From Aptenodytes patagonicus (taxonomy: Eukaryota; Chordata; Aves; Sphenisciformes; Spheniscidae), in NCBI RefSeq assembly GCF_965638725.1, contig NC_134950.1, positions 108,832,802 through 108,896,801 on the forward strand: DNA of 64,000 nt. Direction: 5' to 3'. A program made the translations under genes and the position numbers. A model generated the notes under the pieces. That model worked only from the letters and a program-made list of their open reading frames with translations. It was not told the origin of the DNA and made no database searches. Below, piece after piece: positions 35,139-48,300 of this stretch. The stretch's first letter is position 1. Each line of letters begins with the position of its first letter.

Positions 35139-35154
35139 CCGCCCCGCCCCGCCC
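35139..35154. promoter_or_regulatory. Three overlapping GC boxes (Sp1-type)
   Basis: CCGCCCCGCCCCGCCC: three Sp1-like sites on the minus strand about 110-120 bp upstream of the TATA box of IGFBP3. GC elements plus a TATA box are known for the mammalian IGFBP3 promoter. Confidence 0.6.
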
Positions 35155-35260
35155 TCCTAGCCCTCCGTGACCGAAACCTGGATTTGGCGAGGGCCGGCGC
35201 TCCCCGCCGCGCCGCGCCGCTCGTTATTCATGGCGCGGGGCGGGCCGGCGGCCGCGGCGC

Positions 35261-35267
35261 TATATAG
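35261..35267 (+). promoter_or_regulatory. IGFBP3: TATA box of IGFBP3
   Basis: TATATAG embedded in GGGCGGG-type sequence (GCGGCGC-TATATAG-GGCGGGCC). It is the only good TATA element in the CpG island that holds exon 1. Transcription would start near 35,290. This leaves a leader of about 670 nt before the ATG, longer than expected, so a second, TATA-less start closer to the ATG is possible. Confidence 0.6.
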
Positions 35268-35290
35268 GGCGGGCCGGGCGGCACAGGGGG

Positions 35291-35962
35291 ACAGATGGGC
35301 GCAGAGTGGCGGGGAGCGGAGCGGATGGCAGGCGGCAAAGAGAATAAAAAGAAGGGACCCTTGCTTTCTTAATTTATTTTTTTTCCCCTCTCTATTCCCC
35401 CCCCCCCACCTCCGCTCTTTCTCCTTTCTTTTCTGAAGCGTTTTTGGACCAAGTTTTGTTCAGACCGTCTGGGCTTGGCTTTTTAAATTTTTTTTTACTT
35501 TTACAAGGCTTTTTATATTTTTTTTTTTTCCTGAGTGTTGTGTGTGGCAAAAAAAAAAAAAGTTAGTGTCAAGCCAAGTGATTCAGGCGCTCTGCAGGGA
35601 GGAGGGAGGGAAAAGAAGGAAAAAGTTGCCTTTGTTGCTAGCGAGCTCTTGCTACCTTTATGTGATTAAGGGCAGGAGGCTGAAGAGAGGGTCGGCGCGC
35701 GTGTGCCGGCAGCGCAGCTCTCCCGCCTCCCCGCGCTGGTAGGGGTACGAGCGGCTGGTGGCTCCTCTCCCCGCGGCCCCCTCGGAGGCGGCGCGGGCTG
35801 TGCGTGCTGCTCCGCTCCGCTCCGCTCCGCTGCGCTCCCCTCCGCCCGCGCTCCTGCGGGCGAGCGGCGGCCTGTGCGTGCCCGCGCGGGGCTCTGCCCA
35901 TCCCGCTCCCCGGCCGGGGGTGCGCGGGGGCGCCTCCCGGCGGCCCCCCTCCGCCGGTTGCC
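35291..35962 (+). other. IGFBP3: Predicted IGFBP3 5' untranslated region
   Basis: Sequence between the predicted start and the ATG. It contains pyrimidine and poly-T runs, C11 at 35,397-35,407, an upstream ORF at 35,295-35,372 and a GC-rich 3' part. The start point is predicted only. Confidence 0.4.
35295..35372 (+). other. Upstream ORF, 25 codons
   Basis: ATG at 35,295 followed by 24 further sense codons and TAA at 35,370-35,372. It would lie within a few bases of the predicted cap site, so it might be skipped. Whether it is transcribed depends on the true start. Confidence 0.3.
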
Positions 35963-36353
35963 ATGGTGCCGCGGCCCGGCGTGCTGTGGGCAGTGGCGGC
36001 GGCGGCGCTGGCGCTGCTGGTCCGGCGGGCGGCGGCGGTGGCGGCGCTGGCGGGGCCGGTGGTCCGCTGCGAGCCCTGCGACGCGCGGGCGCTGCAGCAG
36101 TGCAAGCCCCTGCAGCCCGACTGCGCCGAGCGGGTGCGGGAGCCGGGCTGCGGCTGCTGCCTCACCTGCGCCCTGCGCCCGGGGCAGCCCTGCGGCATCT
36201 ACACCGAGCGCTGCGGCGCCGGCCTCAGCTGCCAGCCGCGGCGGGAGGAGGCGCGGCCGCTGCAGGCGCTGCTGGAGGGCCGCGGGCTCTGCACCAATGC
36301 CACGGCGGGCGGCAAGCTGCGGGCCTTCCTCCTGCCGGGACCGCACGCTGCAG
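35963..36353 (+). CDS. IGFBP3: IGFBP3 coding exon 1
   Basis: 391 coding bases: signal peptide and the whole twelve-cysteine N-terminal domain. Donor is CAG|GTAAGG. GC content is very high, with the CpG island extending over the promoter. Confidence 0.96.
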
Positions 36354-39300
36354 GTAAGGGGGCTGCGCCTCGGGGCGGCGGGCGACGGAGCGTAAAGAGA
36401 TCGCATGCATGCGCGGCTCTCTTCTTGTTCGCTGTTTCCTTGCCTTTTTTTTTTTTTTTAAGTTAAGAAGTAAGTTGCACGCAGCGGGAGGCGGGGAGGC
36501 GCGGGCAGGCTTGCTGCAGACCTGTTGCTCCGGAAAGGCCCCCGCTCGCTGCCCGGCGCTGCCTGCCGGCTGCCGGTCCGCGGGGGGCTCCTCGGGCAGC
36601 CACGTAGGCGGGGCTGGGATCGTTTTGAAGAAGGGGTGCTTGTGCCGAAGGAAGGGAGGATTTACCTCTTACACGTTATTTATGTATATATCTGTTTTCT
36701 TCAACACCGGTGCTAAGAAGTAGCTCCTCACAAACGAGGCAGAGTTGATCTTTTTTAAAAAAATCGGAGGGGGGAGGATTGCATGTTCCTTCTGCGGGTG
36801 CGTCGGGCTGCTAGGCTGCAGAGCCTGGATGGAGAGAGAGGGTGAAATCCTCGCGATTTGTACCCAGCGTTCCTGGAAAGAGAGTGCAAGAAAACTGGAG
36901 AGCGTGAGCTAACTCCTGCGCTGCAGCGTGGCTATGTTAGGGGAATGCTAAGCACAGAGAAAAAAAAAAAAAGAAAAAGGAGTTAAATATTCCCCTGGCC
37001 CGGGAAGGTGGTTATTCAGAACAAAGCGTTTGCACAGCAGTATTTAAGAGGACGTTGGTTTTTTGCTTGCACTGCAAATAAATCTTTGGTCAAACGAAGC
37101 TTTCCCGTACCTCTTACATGTCTTGTAAATGAGACGTTCACAGAGCGGGTTTTGTTTTGTTTGAAGAGGAAGGGACGGTTGGAAAAAGTTATGTTAGCAT
37201 GCACATTTGGAAACTTAAGACAGGGAAACTTGGGATTCAGATCAAGAAAGCACAGTCCCTCTGTGCAAATATTTCATTAAACTGTTTGCTAACCAACAGC
37301 AAGTATGTTAACATTTATTTAACAGAAAAGTATGTCAAAAGGCTTTCCACTGTTTGCATTTTTAAAAAGCCAGGAGTTCTTCTGCTAGGTTGCAGGGACT
37401 CCTTGGCTGGCCTCTCCTTAGCTGAGGAAGTGGCACCAGTGCTCCAGTTAACTGGCTGCTATGAGAGTAGGAGATGCCTTATTATAATTATTTATGTGCC
37501 GCTCCCAAGCTGTGACAATTTGAATGAGAGAGAGTTCAGAGGTACTCACTGAAGTTTTAAATCTCATTGGAACATGGAGCAACTTCCTTCATCACATGAA
37601 CTTGGCTTTGCATATTCATCCTTCACATGAATTGGAAACAAGGGGCATCTCCTCCGTACTTGAGAGTTGGTGCTGTTTAATGGAGGGGTAGTGCTTTTAG
37701 CAGTGACTGTTAGAGAAGGAGAAAGGGGAAGACAGTGGTGCACTTTGCTGAAAAACTTTCTATTTTCAGCCTAAATAGTCAAAATGCCGAGTTCCTGTTT
37801 CTGCATTCTTGGCTGAGGGAGAACTCCAATTTTGAAGTCAGTAGGAGCTTTGATTCCTTAAAAAGTGCAAAGTAGGACCCTTACAGTTCACATTCAAGGA
37901 GTGAAGGTTGCAAACCTGGGGTGCAAGAAGGAAGAAGTACGCTGAACCTGGGCAACACATAGTGCCTGCCTTCTCATGGGAACGGCTCCACTTTCAGCTC
38001 TAAATCCAACACTGCTACACGCCCTCCCCGAGCAGGATCACATCATCTCCCTCACATACAGCTAGGTCCTGCGTCACGTGCTACACTTTTGGTCGTTCCT
38101 AGTTTACAGAAATTGCTAGAAGTTGGTATGGGGTGGTGTATATTACAGTAGCTTCTTAACAGCAAATGTAGTAGGCCTGACTTACTTTCCAGTTCATTTT
38201 TTTGGGGCACTAAAGTGTTAAGGAGCAGTGTGCATGTGCCAACCTTCTAATCTGTTTTTTAAAAGAGAGCAAGTAACTCAGCAGTTTTGTTTCTGTTGAA
38301 GCTAACATGGCACCAAGTTTTGTGAAACTGAGTTAATCAAATATGCTTTACAGTTTAAAATGTGGCATTACGACTGTTCTGAATTGAAGTGTAAGAAGTG
38401 CTATTGAAATGTGGTGGTCTATCTAAACTGAAATGACCAGCCTGGTAATTATTTAATGCACATTAAGAATATTTTCTACTTATTTTTGGTAGAGGAGGCA
38501 AACTAATGAACTGAACTGATTGCAGAAAACCTAGTAGGCATTGTCTTTATATTTAGGAGATTCAGGGTTATAACATTTTGTTGTATCATTTCTTGCAAAC
38601 TTCATTGAGAATGTGGAAAAAAAATCCCATCACTGTTTAGAAACAGGACATTAAACCACCAAAAATATGTTCAAATACCGCTGAGTCTCTGAGTTAAACC
38701 CACAAAAGCCAGGAAATTTAGACTTAAGACTTAAACTTCCTTAATCCATTTGCACTGGGAGTTGGATTTTCCTGGTCAATTATGTCCATTGCCAGCAGTG
38801 GCTACACTAAAACCACCGGTACCAAGATGTTCACTCGGATCCCTCCTCCTCATGTTCCTCCCCTGTTCCTGTGTATTGGCAGTGCCACTATACTGCCTGT
38901 GTTGAAATATTTAGAGTCAATGGGCTACGTGAACATGGGCTTTCAGGTTTAGCACTGAATTTCTTGGCTTTTGTGGTTTTTCAGTGAGCCATCAAGCACA
39001 ATTTTAATACAGATTTCCAGGATGTTCCTTGCACATCAGTTATCATTGTGCACTCCCAGTATGATTCCCTTAGGGGAAAAAAAAAGAAAAAGTGGCCAGC
39101 AGCCAAGGCAGCAACCAGTGGGACTTGGCTACTTAGCTGATAGGAATATCCAAACTTGAAAAATTCCCTGGAGGAAATGCAGCCAGAGTTACACTGCAGG
39201 AGTCTCCTAAGAGGGAGAAGTGCAGTGTAGACAAATACCTCAGAAAGTACAGGAACACTGGGCTTATGCAGTATTTTGGAAAATGTGCTTCTCCTGTATT

Positions 39301-42300
39301 TTTGTGGATGGTAGTTTAAAGAGAAAATATTTTTGAAGCTTGTAATGAAAGCAGATATTTGTCCTTTGACACCATTACAGAATGAATGGCGTTTTTTTGT
39401 CCATTGCCTTTAAAGTGTATTTTGTACACTACCTAGAAATGTTTCTGATTTTAATAGCAGAAGAATGAAAACGTGCTATTTTTTTTTTTCTTTCCTCTTC
39501 CGCATGTTGAATAAAATTAAGAAAGAAAAACTGTTTAAGATGGCTAACTAGAACCATGAAGCTCAGCGCGGTAGATTTTATTGTATTAACGCCTCTTTAT
39601 TTAAAAAAAAACCAAAAAACAACACCCTTCCTGGGGAAGACAGAGGGTCACCCCACAGCCCATAAGTTGCCCAAGCCAGCCGCGTTTGACTGAAGTTGAT
39701 TAAGTCAGCCGTGGGTCAGCAGTCGCGGAGGGGAAGGCTCCGCGCCCCCGGCGCCGGTGGGGCTGCTGCGGGCTCCCGCTCCAGCCGCGGCCGCTCCGCC
39801 GGCGGCGCAGACCTGCCCCCTCCTGCCGGCGGGCGAAACTGCAGCGGACACCGAGGGGCGAGAAACCGGGGCGGTGGTGGCTTGCAGCGAAGTGGAGGTA
39901 GCTAGTTTTCAGGTGCTGGGCAGCCAGCACGGCGGTGCAGTGGGGTACCTTGCGAGGCTGCCGGGAGCAAGGGGATGCTTCAGTTACGAAAGTCGTCGTT
40001 CGGCAACAAAGGTGCTGATGCGTGCAGAATGCTAAGTTGTTTATCTCTTTATATATCGCTATTTTGTAAAGGAAAGTTAAGCATGTAGACTAATCTAGTG
40101 GTTTGTTGCCCTTCCAGACGCAGCTGGCAGTTGATTAACATTGTCTCTTCACTGCGTTTGTTCTTCTCGAAGGAAATTCCAGTGATTCAGAAGAAGACGA
40201 CGAGAGTACCAGCAGCATAGAAAATCAGGCCATCCCAAACTCTCACAGGGTGCCAGATTCCAAGTCGCATCCACCACACATCAAAATAGATATCATCAGG
40301 AAAGTGCAAGCCAAAAATACGCAGCGCTATAAAGTGGAATATGATTCGCAGAGTACGGATACACTGAACTTCTCTTCTGAATCCAAACAAGAGACTGAAT
40401 ACGTAAGTACTTTTGTAAATGGAAAGGCATTTCCTAGCGTGTGAGTGTGCGTGTGCATGTGTATGTTGTGCATACAACAAGATAAATAAATAAACTAAAT
40501 AACTAAATGGTGGTAATTGTTGTAGCCATTTAGGGCATTCTGGCTGTTTAACTAGTGGAACTACTGGATCTGCAAATGCAGACAATCAGCAGACCAAGCA
40601 GATCACGTTCAGAAAACACGGAGGCCTAATGCAATGGCGTTTACATTGATACAAGTATGATTTTCATTAAGTCATTTCTTAGAGATCGAAAGTTCTTGTT
40701 CCCCCCTGTAATTATCACACATTTGTGTGAGTGGATTTGGGACAGGTTTAATAGTGTCGTAATTAAATTTGGTTGCAAACAGCATTATTGGGTTGCAATA
40801 ATGGAAAAAAGATGTTTCACATTCAGTGTAGTGACACTGTGTTCACACTCCACAGCACAAATCAAGGGAGATAAACTTAGGCTGCGTTCAGGATTAGGAT
40901 CTTGACTGATCAGTCATTGTTTGCATGACATGCTGAACATCGCCTCCACTTGCAGTCGTCATGTGGTGCTGCTGCCTAAATGCAAAGTCTCCCGGGCACG
41001 TGAGCTGCCATTGCTTCCTACTGACTGTGCCCAGTGGATTTGCAGGGCAGCCGGAGTGTGGTGAATCTGAGGGGAGAATAATTCCTCTTCCTGGACATCC
41101 TGGCTGATAACCTAGTGTTTATCCTTGTGCCTGTGCCAGATGGCCTAAAAAATATGTCTGGATATACTTTGGAGTTTCATCAAAACAGTTGTGGTGAAAC
41201 CAGACATGGCTTCCCATCTGCAAAAGGTTTTGAAACCTGTATGAGGTGGAAAGTTGTGTCTGAAGAGAGCGTGGCCTCCAAGTTAACACAGCAAGGGTGG
41301 TGAAGCTGCATGTTTAGTTTGTCACTGATGTCTAGCCATCTAGCAAAAACACTTCAGTGTCTGCCTTCCAGCGTGTCCTCTTCCCAAAAACGTGAGGTAA
41401 ACTGCCTACAGTAAAAGAATGAACTTTGGTAGCTCTGAGGAAATAGGGTCCTGGTCTTAACTAGGATGAACATTTCACTTACATGGTAGTTGGGCCCCAT
41501 GAGCAAAGGCGCACTGACTTACCAAGGCTGCTGGTGTCTGTAAGAACCAGAAATAAGTCCATCGGGGACAGGTGCCTTTGTCAGCAAATGCCCTTCTAGC
41601 TGTGTCTGCATGTTAGCTTTTGATATTGATCTCTCTGACTTTGGAAGCCTGCTTCAAAATGAGAATTAAAAAAAAGCTGTTGGTCTTTTTGTAGGCCTAA
41701 CTCGGGACCAAAGCTTTGAACGTGTGTGATTTGCAGTCAGCGTGTCTGAGCAGTTTTGGTTTTTTAAGGAACTGCCAATAAGAGCAGCAATTTAAAATGC
41801 ATGTTTAGAGCTTGTGAGATTGATACTGAAAGAAAACATATGAAAGCAGCAAGGAAGGTCTTTGCTAACCAAAAAAAAAAAATTTAAACTCCAGTAGAAC
41901 TGTGGAGTCTGTATGCTTTCAGACACGCACATGAAAGGCACTTTACATGAGCAAACTATTAATATTACCACTTGAAAGTTTAAATGTCATTACTTCACTA
42001 ATTAAAAATTGCACCAAATGCATCTTTGTGTTGATACAGCAACTTAAACATTTTAAACCCATGCAACCATGCAAAGGAATTTTTTCGGGTCTCTGCTGAA
42101 GAAGTGGGCTGCTGGACTGAGTCAGTAATGTGCCCAGACAGGAGTGTAGCTAAGCACAGAGTTTGTAGGCTGCAACTCTTGAATCCCGATCCCACTGCTG
42201 ACACTGACTGCCTTCTTGGCCTCTGGCAAAATGTGAACTCCTCCGCCTCTGGTTTTCTGACTGTGGAGTGGGGCTCGTAATGCTTTACTCCCTATCCTGA

Positions 42301-45300
42301 GGGGCTGCAGTAAGAAATAATTAGTTGGTGGTTGAGACATGCTCTTAAAAGTGCTTCTGGAAGTTCTTTTTGGCTCATTGTCCTAGAGCTAATCCTCACT
42401 ACATTGTTGTCAGCCTTTTGCACACGGAGAAAGTGAGGCAAAAAGTGACATACTTATCTAATGAGAATGTTGTGTGCAACCATTCCTTTGCATGGCTGCA
42501 TTCATTTGGTCCAGTTGAAATTGGGAATTGTTGTCCAAAGTTGCAGTATTTTTATATATATGTATACATTATGCCAAACTACTTCTTTTCAATTAAATCC
42601 ATTTCATTTAAGCTCTCAAATCCAGCAGAATCACAAAAATCAAATGGCATTAGGGAAAATCTACGAAGTGGTGTATTTCCAGTTGCCTACCTTCTTCTTT
42701 TCCTACTTGGTGCAAGGCCAGCTTTTCCAAACCTAAGTTATGTTATATGTGATTGATTTACATACTGGTTAAGCCTTCCTGTAGGTATATGTGGCTGTGA
42801 TTTCAACTGGAAACGCCAGTCTGTGCCTCAGCATAGCACAGGGCCTTCAGTGTTTAGAAATTGGTTTGTCCTGAATTGAAGCAGAAAGTCAGAATTTTAT
42901 CTGTGAATGGTCTGCCTTTTGACATATCCAGCCATCCCTTTGTTTTAATGGATTTGTTTGGGTTTGTGCTTCTTGCCCTGTAAAGATTTATTAACTCTCG
43001 TGTGAAAGACAGCATTTGGGAATGAAGTTTCATCTGTGTTTTCTAAAACATGCTCGTTAACAGGGTCCCTGTCGTAGAGAAATGGAAGACACTTTAAACC
43101 ACCTAAAGATCCTGAATGTCTTGAGTCCCAGGGGTTTTCATATTCCAAATTGTGACAAGAAGGGGTTCTACAAGAAAAAGCAAGTAAGTACAGAGTCTTG
43201 ATCACTTCAATGAATGCACTTCACCTTTTCTGCATCTTTGCTGAAGGATCTTGCCAGCAAGGTGCATTATGTATCATTTTACAGGGGAACTAGTTCATTT
43301 CCAGTTTTAGGACCTGATCTGATAGTGCTGAACCTTGTCAAGTGGGGACAGTGTTTTTATTTTTTTTTGGTCATGACAACAGATTCATTTGAGAAACTTC
43401 ATACCTAATCACACATGGGTTGGCTGGTGTCCTAGATACTAAAGCCCTTTGGTTTAAAAAAAGCAGTGCCTCTGTAATAACCCACAGAGCTAAATGTTGC
43501 AGTCACCATATGACTGCAATAGATCAATGCTTTGAATTGTAAATAGCTGCTTGAGAGTTCCTAGAAGAACTGCACTGGATCATATTACAAAAAGCAACTT
43601 GAAAAAGGCATGTATCTGTCCTTTATGTGCCACACAGATCACTTCCAAAATCCAGGTCATGTTATCGTGAAAGTGATATATCTAGGAGTTACTCTGCAAC
43701 AAGGATGGCTTCTCAGCCCTCTTTGGTTCTGGGGTTGTGACCTTTCTTGACAAATGCAGACCTGAACTGCAGGTATTTATGCTTTAGTTGTGTCGGGTTG
43801 AGCTACGGCAGCATTCTCCATTCAGTGTTGCCCTTGAAGCTCATTCAGGAACTTGGGGAAGTATAAGACGTGCCAGGTTCTTTGCTTAGTGTGCATATCC
43901 CATCTAATTCCAGTGTTTAGTTAGTGACCTGCGTCCAAATATGTTTCTTGGTATAATTCCAAAATTTCCTGAATTCAAAATTTCTTTAAGATTTTCCTCA
44001 AGGCAAACCCTCTGTAAGGACAGATTTTGTTTGTGGACCATCTTGTCTCTCCCATTTGGGTTTACACAAGTCAGCCTCTCTATCTCTGGTAACCAAAGGA
44101 GCGGCTGACTCTGTGTTACTAGCTAATGCAGTTCATTGGTTGGAAGTGAGAGGCCAAACTCCGACCAGGCAACCTTATTTTAGGAATGGTATCTTTCCAT
44201 TTTTTGGCTTCCAGCTTTCTTAGAAACAGTCTTTCCCTTTCAGGTATTCCCTGGAGCTCTGCATTAAGCTGGCAGTGTCAGGTGGGGTGTTTGCAATAGG
44301 GGTGAGGTTTCCAGCCTTCCTTTCTGCCATCAGCCCAGCGTTGACTGTGGTGTTTGACCTTCGGTGCATGCTGCTGAGCTTGTCTACGCTCCCCAGCTTT
44401 TCCCGAGCAGGTGGTGGCAACTCCCAAGCAGGGACAGAGTTTCTTTTTGTTGTCTGGAGTTTTGAGAAGCCTGTGTCATTCATGTCCCACTGCATGTAAA
44501 CTAGCAGAGAGCAATGCTCACGTCTCGGTCTGCATTTGTTCAGAAAATACGTCGGACTGCTATGTGGAGTGAGGCTAGGACTGTGTTTTGTGCCTGTGCC
44601 ATGAAAGCATTTGCTTAGCTACTCTAGAACAGCACATCATTTAACTGCGTTCGAGGCACACAAGCATACTGTAGTCCTTTTCCTTCTCTAGGTATTACAG
44701 GAGACCGCAGATTGGTATTTACTTTGTTCAGTAGATCTTCCTTTCATCTGTCGTCAGACTCTGAGGTTTTTGCTTCATCAGCAAAAAGGTGGTGGTTTGC
44801 ACACAGTCTCTGGCATGTGTATGTAGTAAATCAGATCCACAGTAAGCACGTATTAAAGTGCCTTACTTTAAAGGGTGACTGTACTTTAAAGTGCAGTCAT
44901 AGTTCTGCCACTGAGGCAGAAAAAAAGGAAATGCAGAGGAAAAATAATAGGAAAGACAGATAATACACTTACCTAGTCTTTTGTCCTAGAAGTTGATTTA
45001 TGAGAATAAGGTGTTGGTACAGACCAAAGACACGCTTCTGCCCTCTGTGTAGTGTCTGTGCTGCCTGGAGACTTTCAAACTGCTTTAGGAAAGGTTCCTG
45101 CGCTATGTGCAACAGCCCGTCCAGTCAGCAAACGTCGAGGATGAAGGGGCACTTTCATACCTGGCCAGCCTTGTCAAGCGCTGTGCCAATTTACACAGGT
45201 CCAGTAGTTTCAATGGTAGTTCGAGACAACTCGGGATCTTGTAGGAGATACCCACAATTGGAGCGCATGTGAGTAAATATTCTACATGAAATGCAGTTGG

Positions 45301-48300
45301 AGTGCTTCTCCTGTAAATAAACCTCAATCAACCCTGGGAACAGGCCTTCATAGGTCGAGCTTATAGAGGCAGGCTGCTTCTCACACAAACAACGTACAAA
45401 CCAAAAATAATGTATTTGAGTTGCCCTTGTAGAATTAACTCTAGAAAAAAGCATCAGTTTGAGAAGTGAGTGAGTGCTGTCCAGACTGAATTCACTGTCC
45501 ACAAGGCAATGCAACAATTGTGTTTGTTCGGTTTTCTCTTTGGAGCGTCAACATGTAGGTCTGATATTTTAGGCACCGTGAACAGGTGTCTAATCTCATT
45601 AACAGAATGCTGGGCTATTTTATTAATTTCCTTCATTGCTGCTATTATTAGCAGCATTCAATCTGTAATTCAATTATATTCTGTTGTGACAACAAAATTG
45701 AGAATAATACATTAGGAAATAGACAGTAAATCCATCAAAAAATGAGTGTGAACTAGGCCTTTTTAATTCCAGAAACAGCTGCCAAAACCACTGCCTAGGA
45801 TGATAACGTAGATAGGTGTGTGGTGGTAGGAATCTGATAAATTATGATCACCCTGGAAACCGTTAAAACTCATTCAGGAGGCACTTCACGTGTTAGTTTA
45901 TTCTGCCTTCCTGGGCACCTGCTCTTCCAGTCAAGTTGAAAGCAGTTACTTTTCAAGACATTTCTGGATATTTAGAAATTGACTTTTCAGGAACAACCAT
46001 AGGGAGTAATTTGCATATGTGAAACAATTTTAAGAACATAAATTTATGTGTCAAGGTATAACATGAAAAATATTTCACACCTTGTGCTTATATATAAACT
46101 TTTTTAAAATTGGGCCTATTAAAATTTAGAATTCTTTGTCTTAATAAATCATACATGTAAGGTTGTACTGTTCAACTGTGGTATATAGGTATATTTGTGT
46201 GGAATAGGTTGATACAGGCACTTTTCTGCCTCAAGCATGGAAAAAAAGGTTTTGATGAAATTAGAATTATTATATGGGGCAATTACTAGAATTGCCCCAT
46301 ATTTGTGTACCGGAGCCAGATACTCACCTAAATGTGAGCTGGCATCGTTCCACTGAAAACAGAGCTGGGCTTGGCGGGAGCCAAAACGGCCCGAGGTATA
46401 TATCAATGCTGTCTGCAGTCTGTTCCGGGAGGCCACAGTTGTAGCTCCACGGAGACCTCTGGGCTGACCAGGAATTCAGTGGGATACCATATGCTTTGCT
46501 GTGCCCCACGAATGCCTCTGCGGCACTTCTTTGTGGAAGGGAGAGGGGCAGGTGGCATGGAAGCTGGCAGCTGGTGTTTCTATCAGAAGTAATTACTGGC
46601 TCCACCACTTGGGCAGTTTTCCAGCTTTTTGGACTTCTGAAGTCATACAGAAGAGCCGGGCAGAGCCTTGAAATGTATGTGGAGTACAAAATTCAGAAGA
46701 ACGGATTCCCCCCCCCCCCCCCCCCGCCATGAACTGTCCACCACTTCTGTGGGGAATGCAAGCTAGCTGCTTCAGGATAAAAGCATCACTTTTGAATCAG
46801 AAGTGCTTTACTATTGACAGCATGGCTGAGCAGGTAGTACAAAATCGCATATTGGAAAAGGTAAATCATTTCCTCGCAGAGCGTTATTTCAGCTGTGGAA
46901 TAATCTAAGGGTTTCGTTTTCCAAATGGGTTGTCTAGAAGAAATAAAAAAATATTAGTAGTAGGGAAGGTGTTCCTGCAGACTAACTTCATGTTGTAGTT
47001 AATTCTGAAAATTATGCAACTGTAAAAAGCAATCAAAACCTCCAACAACATGAGATAACTTTAATTGATCATTTGTTTTGAGAGTGATGCAAGCCTATGA
47101 ATCAGCAAGAGTTGTGTAACATACTTCATATAGTACTTCTAAAAGGGGAGGCTGTGTTACTATTATTAGCAGAAGTGTAGTTTCATTGCCGGAGCACCAG
47201 GCTGGCAGCCAGAAGACCTGTGCTCTAATTCAGGTTCCATCTGTGCCTGCTGTTTTGGGAAAAACAACTCAAGAACTGCTGCCTCAGTTTCCTTTTCTGT
47301 AAAATTCAAATTGTGCAAAGGCTGTTGTTTATGAATTCCTCAGTTTTGAGCATGAAGAATTTAAGTCACTAAACGTTAATACCACTTAAGCTAGAGGCCA
47401 GTCCAGCTGCCACCAAAATTGAAGGAAAATTTCCCATTGACGTCAGTGGACTTTGAGCAGCCATTCATGGAAATCCTGGAGAATACACGCAAGCCCTAGT
47501 CAGGCTTTTGAGACAATAAACATAAGTTGTAAAACTTACGTTTAAAGATCTAGTACGAAAACCAGCTGAACAGGTAACTAGAACTCGAATGCAGCAAACC
47601 ACGTAGTTTAGCAAATTATTAATGTAGCTGTTCTCTCAGTAGGTTTGAACTTCTTCACCGTCTCCTAAAATAAGCTGATATGTACTTTAAGCTTAATCTT
47701 GTCATCCTGCTGCCGTCCATTTGCATAGGGCTAATACAGAAGGACTGCAAATTCAGAGAAGAGAAGGCATTGTATTATTTCTGCATTGGGCTTGTTACTC
47801 AAAAATATATCACAAGGGTAGATTAATTGGCAGTTACAGTGATTAACATTACTTCATTTACTCTAAAATAAAATAAACAAGATGGAAACTTATTCAGAAA
47901 TTTGTGTCTAATGTATGATCTGCTCCCACCTCTCTTTCACAAGTTCTCAGTGAAGACTGTCTACCCTACTCCATGCTGCCACAAATTAGTTGGCTTAGGG
48001 GCCAATGTGCTGGTACAGGCTGTCCCAGGAGTGACCCATATTCACAGTTCTGTCCGAAATACCACCCTTTCGCCTGAGGTCCTAAACTAGACGTGGAAAG
48101 GGTCAGGCACTTCGGGCAGCATGTGAAGCCCAACACTTGCTTGATGTTTCCTTTCATACCTGCACATGGAAAAGACACTTAGCTTAGTGAGCCACTGCCA
48201 TACCCACATGGGAGATGGGGACATGCCTATTAGACTCTGGAGAACAAGTAGTCGAGGGGTAGTGGCAAAGTTTACCTGACTTGTACCAGTCTGAACCTCT

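Larger units (their letters stand above)
36354..40172 (+). other. IGFBP3: IGFBP3 intron 1
   Basis: 3.8 kb between GTAAGG and the acceptor TTCTTCTCGAAG. Contains a small CpG-rich patch at about 39,720-39,880 and a hairpin-motif copy near 37,830. No other feature recognised. Confidence 0.85.

Noticed and set aside
35638..36406. Long antisense frames (up to 246 codons) opposite IGFBP3 exon 1
   Set aside because: They are the GC-rich shadow of the real exon. The plus-strand frame has the twelve-cysteine pattern, signal peptide and a good splice donor.
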